A stretch of 64,000 nt of DNA from Sphingomonas endophytica (GTDB lineage Bacteria; Pseudomonadota; Alphaproteobacteria; Sphingomonadales; Sphingomonadaceae). Numbering within the stretch: the first letter of the stretch is position 1; every line of letters starts with the position of its first letter. Made by a program: the position numbers and the translations under genes. Location of the stretch: NCBI RefSeq assembly GCF_014199415.1, contig NZ_JACIJN010000002.1, positions 186,001-250,000 on the forward strand, given 5' to 3'. Positions 61,656 through 64,000 of this stretch are shown here, piece after piece. The notes under the pieces are model-generated. The model made no database searches and was not told where the DNA came from. It worked only from the letters and a program-made list of their open reading frames with translations.

Positions 61656-63314
61656 TCACCCGCCTCTCAAGCGGGCGCCAAGCGACTCCTTCAACGCCTG
61701 CCGCTTCAACTGCTTGTTGGTCGCGGCCGGGCCGTCCCACCAGCCGTCCGCCAGCATCGCACGCGCCGCCGCGACGATTCGCACCGCGATCTGCTCGAAG
61801 AGCGCATCGTCGATGTCGAGGCTGAAGATCAGCCGCCCGGTGCCGACCCACGACAGCGCCAGCCCCTCGGCGCGGAGGTAATATTGCAGCATCCAATTGT
61901 AGCGCGACGGGCGGGTGTAGAGGATCGTCCACACCGTCGCGAGATGGGCGACCGCCAGCGGCAGGCCGTTGCCCGCGAACAGCGCGTTGAGCCGCGCGGC
62001 GCGCGCGTCCCAGCGCTCGGCCATGCCGTCGTACAGCGCGGCGACCTCGGGCGAGTCGAGCCGGCGCAGGAAGGCGTCGGTCGCGGCCATCACATAAGGA
62101 TGCGCGTTGAAGGTGCCGCGCGCGAAGCAAATGTCGACCGGGCGATCGTCGCGCCAGCGCTTCATCAGCGCCGCGCGCCCGGTGAGCACGCCGATCGGCA
62201 GCCCGCCGCCGAGCGTCTTGCCCCAGACGATCATGTCCGGATCGATCCCCCAGGCGCGCGCGACGCTGCCCGGTGCGAGGCGGAAGCCCATGAAGACTTC
62301 GTCGAACACCAGCACGATGCCGTTGGCGCGACACGTTTCGGCGAGCCGGTGGAGCCATGCGATATACGCCGGCAGGTCCGCGCCCGCGGTGCGCGCGCTG
62401 TCGACCAACTGGCTGTCCGAGGGCGCGCCGCGGTTCGGGTGCAGCGCCTGCAACGGATTGACCAGCACGCAGGCGATGTCCGTGCGCTTGCCGAGCACCG
62501 CCAGCGTCTGTTCGGACTGGTCGGCCAGCGTCAGCGTGTGGTCGGCGGGGACGGGGTTGCCGATGCCGGGCTGCACCTCGCCCCACCAGCCGTGGTACGC
62601 GCCCGCGAACCGCACCAGCCGGCGCTTGCCGGTGTGATAGCGCGCCAGCCGCACCGCCTGCATCACCGCCTCGGTGCCCGACATGTGGAACGACACTTCG
62701 TCGAGCCCCGACAGCGCCTGCAGCCGGCGGACATTGTCGGCGACGGCCGGGTGATAGCTGCCCAGCACCCCGCCGAGCGGCTCGGCGGACTCGAGCGCTT
62801 CGCGCATCGTCGCCTTGTAGAAATCGTTGCCGAGCACGTTGACGCCGTAGCTGCCGGTCAGGTCGATGAAGCGATTGCCGTCGAGATCGGTCAGCCACGC
62901 ACCGTCCGCGCGCGCCATGAACGCGCCGATCGGAAGGTGTTGGCGCACCGTCGCCGCGAACGGGAAGGGCACGCGGTAGCGGCCGGTGAATTGCAGGTCG
63001 GAAAGCCCTTCGCGCGTCTCGGCGGTCAGCGCGAGCGTCTTCGGGAAGCGCTCGGCATAGAGCGCCGCCAGCCGCTCGAACCCGGCGCGGCGGCGCGCGG
63101 CGACGCTCGCGTCACATCCGTCGGCGCGGAAGAAGCGTTCGTCGACATGCGCATAATAAGCGATCTGCCCGGCGATCCGCTTGGCCATGCGGACGTGCCC
63201 GCCGGGGCCGGGATGCTTGGCGCGCGACAGCGCGAGCCGTTCGCGGCCCTTGGTCGCGGCGAACAGGGTGCCGGCGACGAGCCCGGCGACGGCGGCGAGG
63301 GTCTTTTTCTTCAT
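61656..63314 (-). CDS. Class III aminotransferase (glutamate-1-semialdehyde mutase-like)
   Basis: The 552-residue PLP enzyme has WLTDLDGNRFIDLTGSYGVN, FHMSGTEAVMQAVRLARYHT, the aspartate of IVLVFDEVFMGFRLAPG and the PLP lysine in IVWGKTLGGGLPIG, as in HemL-type aminotransferases. An N-terminal extension of about 100 residues begins with a hydrophobic KKKTLAAVAGLVAGTLFAAT, which could be a membrane anchor or signal. That and the length (HemL has about 430 residues) argue against housekeeping HemL. It may act on an amino-acid or sphingoid-type substrate. It diverges from psd. Confidence 0.85.
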   Translation of the reverse strand: MKKKTLAAVAGLVAGTLFAATKGRERLALSRAKHPGPGGHVRMAKRIAGQIAYYAHVDERFFRADGCDASVAARRRAGFERLAALYAERFPKTLALTAETREGLSDLQFTGRYRVPFPFAATVRQHLPIGAFMARADGAWLTDLDGNRFIDLTGSYGVNVLGNDFYKATMREALESAEPLGGVLGSYHPAVADNVRRLQALSGLDEVSFHMSGTEAVMQAVRLARYHTGKRRLVRFAGAYHGWWGEVQPGIGNPVPADHTLTLADQSEQTLAVLGKRTDIACVLVNPLQALHPNRGAPSDSQLVDSARTAGADLPAYIAWLHRLAETCRANGIVLVFDEVFMGFRLAPGSVARAWGIDPDMIVWGKTLGGGLPIGVLTGRAALMKRWRDDRPVDICFARGTFNAHPYVMAATDAFLRRLDSPEVAALYDGMAERWDARAARLNALFAGNGLPLAVAHLATVWTILYTRPSRYNWMLQYYLRAEGLALSWVGTGRLIFSLDIDDALFEQIAVRIVAAARAMLADGWWDGPAATNKQLKRQALKESLGARLRGG

Positions 63315-63367
63315 GGCGCCACTACGCGCGCCGCGATGACGCAGGTGTGACAATGCGAGGCGGACTC

Positions 63368-64000
63368 ATGCGCGTCCTGATGCAGGAGGACCTCAATTTC
63401 CTGCTGACCAATCGCTTGCCGCGGCGCTGGGCGACGAAAATGGTCGGACGGATCGCCGCGATCGAGCATCCGCTGGTCGCGAAGCCGGCGCTGGCGGCGT
63501 GGCGGTTCTTCTGCGACGTCGACCTGCGCGATGCCGAGACGACGCGCTTCGCGAGTCTGCGCGACGGGTTCATCCGGCGGCTGCGCGACGGGGCGCGGGT
63601 GTTCGCGGGCGGTGACGAGGTGGTGGCGAGCCCGTGCGACGCGATCGTCGGCGCACATGGCCGGATCGAGAACGGGCAACTCTATCAGGTGAAGGGCTTT
63701 CCCTACCGGCTCGACGAGTTGGTGCCCGATGCGGCGCTGGCGGCGCGGTTCGCGGATGGGTGGTTCGTGACGTTGCGGCTGACCGCGGGGATGTATCACC
63801 GCTTCCATGCGCCGGTCGATCTGACCGTCGAGGCGGTGACCTATCAGTCGGGCGATTGCTGGAACGTCAACCCGATCGCGCTGCGCCGCGTCGAGCGGCT
63901 GTTCTGCCGCAACGAGCGCGCGGTGATCGAGGCGCGCGCGACGGGCGGGCGCGAATTGCTGCTGGTGCCGGTCGCGGCGATACTGGTGGCGAGCATCCGG
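63368..64000 (+). CDS. Phosphatidylserine decarboxylase, 5' part
   Basis: The frame is open to the window end (211 codons). The sequence WATKMVGRIAAIEHPLVAKP, VVASPCDAIVGAHGRIENGQ, LYQVKGFPYRLDELV and especially AGMYHRFHAPVD are characteristic of phosphatidylserine decarboxylases; the self-cleaving LGST-type motif would lie past the window end. The enzyme makes phosphatidylethanolamine, the substrate of PmtA encoded 2.5 kb upstream. GAGG precedes the ATG at 63368, and a second ATG lies four codons later. Confidence 0.87.
   Translation, partial: MRVLMQEDLNFLLTNRLPRRWATKMVGRIAAIEHPLVAKPALAAWRFFCDVDLRDAETTRFASLRDGFIRRLRDGARVFAGGDEVVASPCDAIVGAHGRIENGQLYQVKGFPYRLDELVPDAALAARFADGWFVTLRLTAGMYHRFHAPVDLTVEAVTYQSGDCWNVNPIALRRVERLFCRNERAVIEARATGGRELLLVPVAAILVASIR

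Noticed and set aside
61656..63314. Housekeeping HemL (glutamate-1-semialdehyde aminomutase)
   Set aside because: The protein is about 120 residues too long, has a hydrophobic N-terminal extension, and alphaproteobacteria normally make 5-aminolevulinate by HemA-type synthase.

Overview
The window is about 64 kb of GC-rich DNA whose gene content points to a sphingomonad alphaproteobacterium (Sphingomonas or a close relative). The indicators are HWE-type histidine kinases, promoters resembling those read by the general-stress sigma factor EcfG (GGAAC-N16/17-xGTT), a PmtA-type phospholipid methyltransferase, a large TonB-dependent receptor beside a tryptophan-halogenase-like gene in a glycan locus, and many short palindromic intergenic repeats. 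I saw no insertion sequence, prophage, CRISPR array or conjugative gene. All assignments are from reading the translations; no database search was run.

Region by region: 0-7 kb is core genome: the end of an S41 peptidase, a GNAT acetyltransferase, rpmA-rplU with a terminator, hspQ, tRNA-Ser(CGA), an HWE kinase with a receiver protein, a membrane chemoreceptor and an OmpW-like porin. 7-30 kb is a polysaccharide-utilisation locus, most likely for an arabinose-containing plant glycan. It holds GH43, GH127, GH27 and GH2 enzymes, a GH127-like protein that lacks its catalytic barrel, a secreted zincin, a TonB-dependent receptor, a halogenase-like flavoprotein translationally coupled to a ROK regulator, a periplasmic lactonase-family protein and a PaoABC-type molybdenum oxidoreductase. 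A CGTATAC motif recurs at two of its promoters. 30-38 kb carries a patatin, a deaminase, two transporters, a TetR gene with palindromic candidate operators, and a tandem glycine riboswitch in front of L-serine ammonia-lyase.

38-42.4 kb is a sensory operon: a short LOV photoreceptor, a giant CheB-CheR-PAS-HWE kinase and a receiver protein. 42.5-56 kb is the most interesting accessory block. It has a six-gene overlapping operon of three tandem paralogous glycosyltransferases, a fourth glycosyltransferase and two sugar-nucleotide epimerases, followed by a phosphatase, a DUF6165 protein, a heptosyltransferase-like protein, a methyltransferase, a GH39-like protein and two sugar or cyclitol dehydrogenases. 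EcfG-like promoters stand before both main transcription units and before a neighbouring CsbD-like gene. I therefore read this block as a candidate stress-induced system that makes an unknown glycan or glycoside.

56-64 kb holds a soluble-tail chemoreceptor, a divergent lrp-ald pair, a small charged protein, a PmtA-like methyltransferase with an Mpo1-like membrane protein, a class III aminotransferase, and the start of a phosphatidylserine decarboxylase gene that runs off the window. Palindromic repeats of several families lie in six of the eleven convergent gene junctions.
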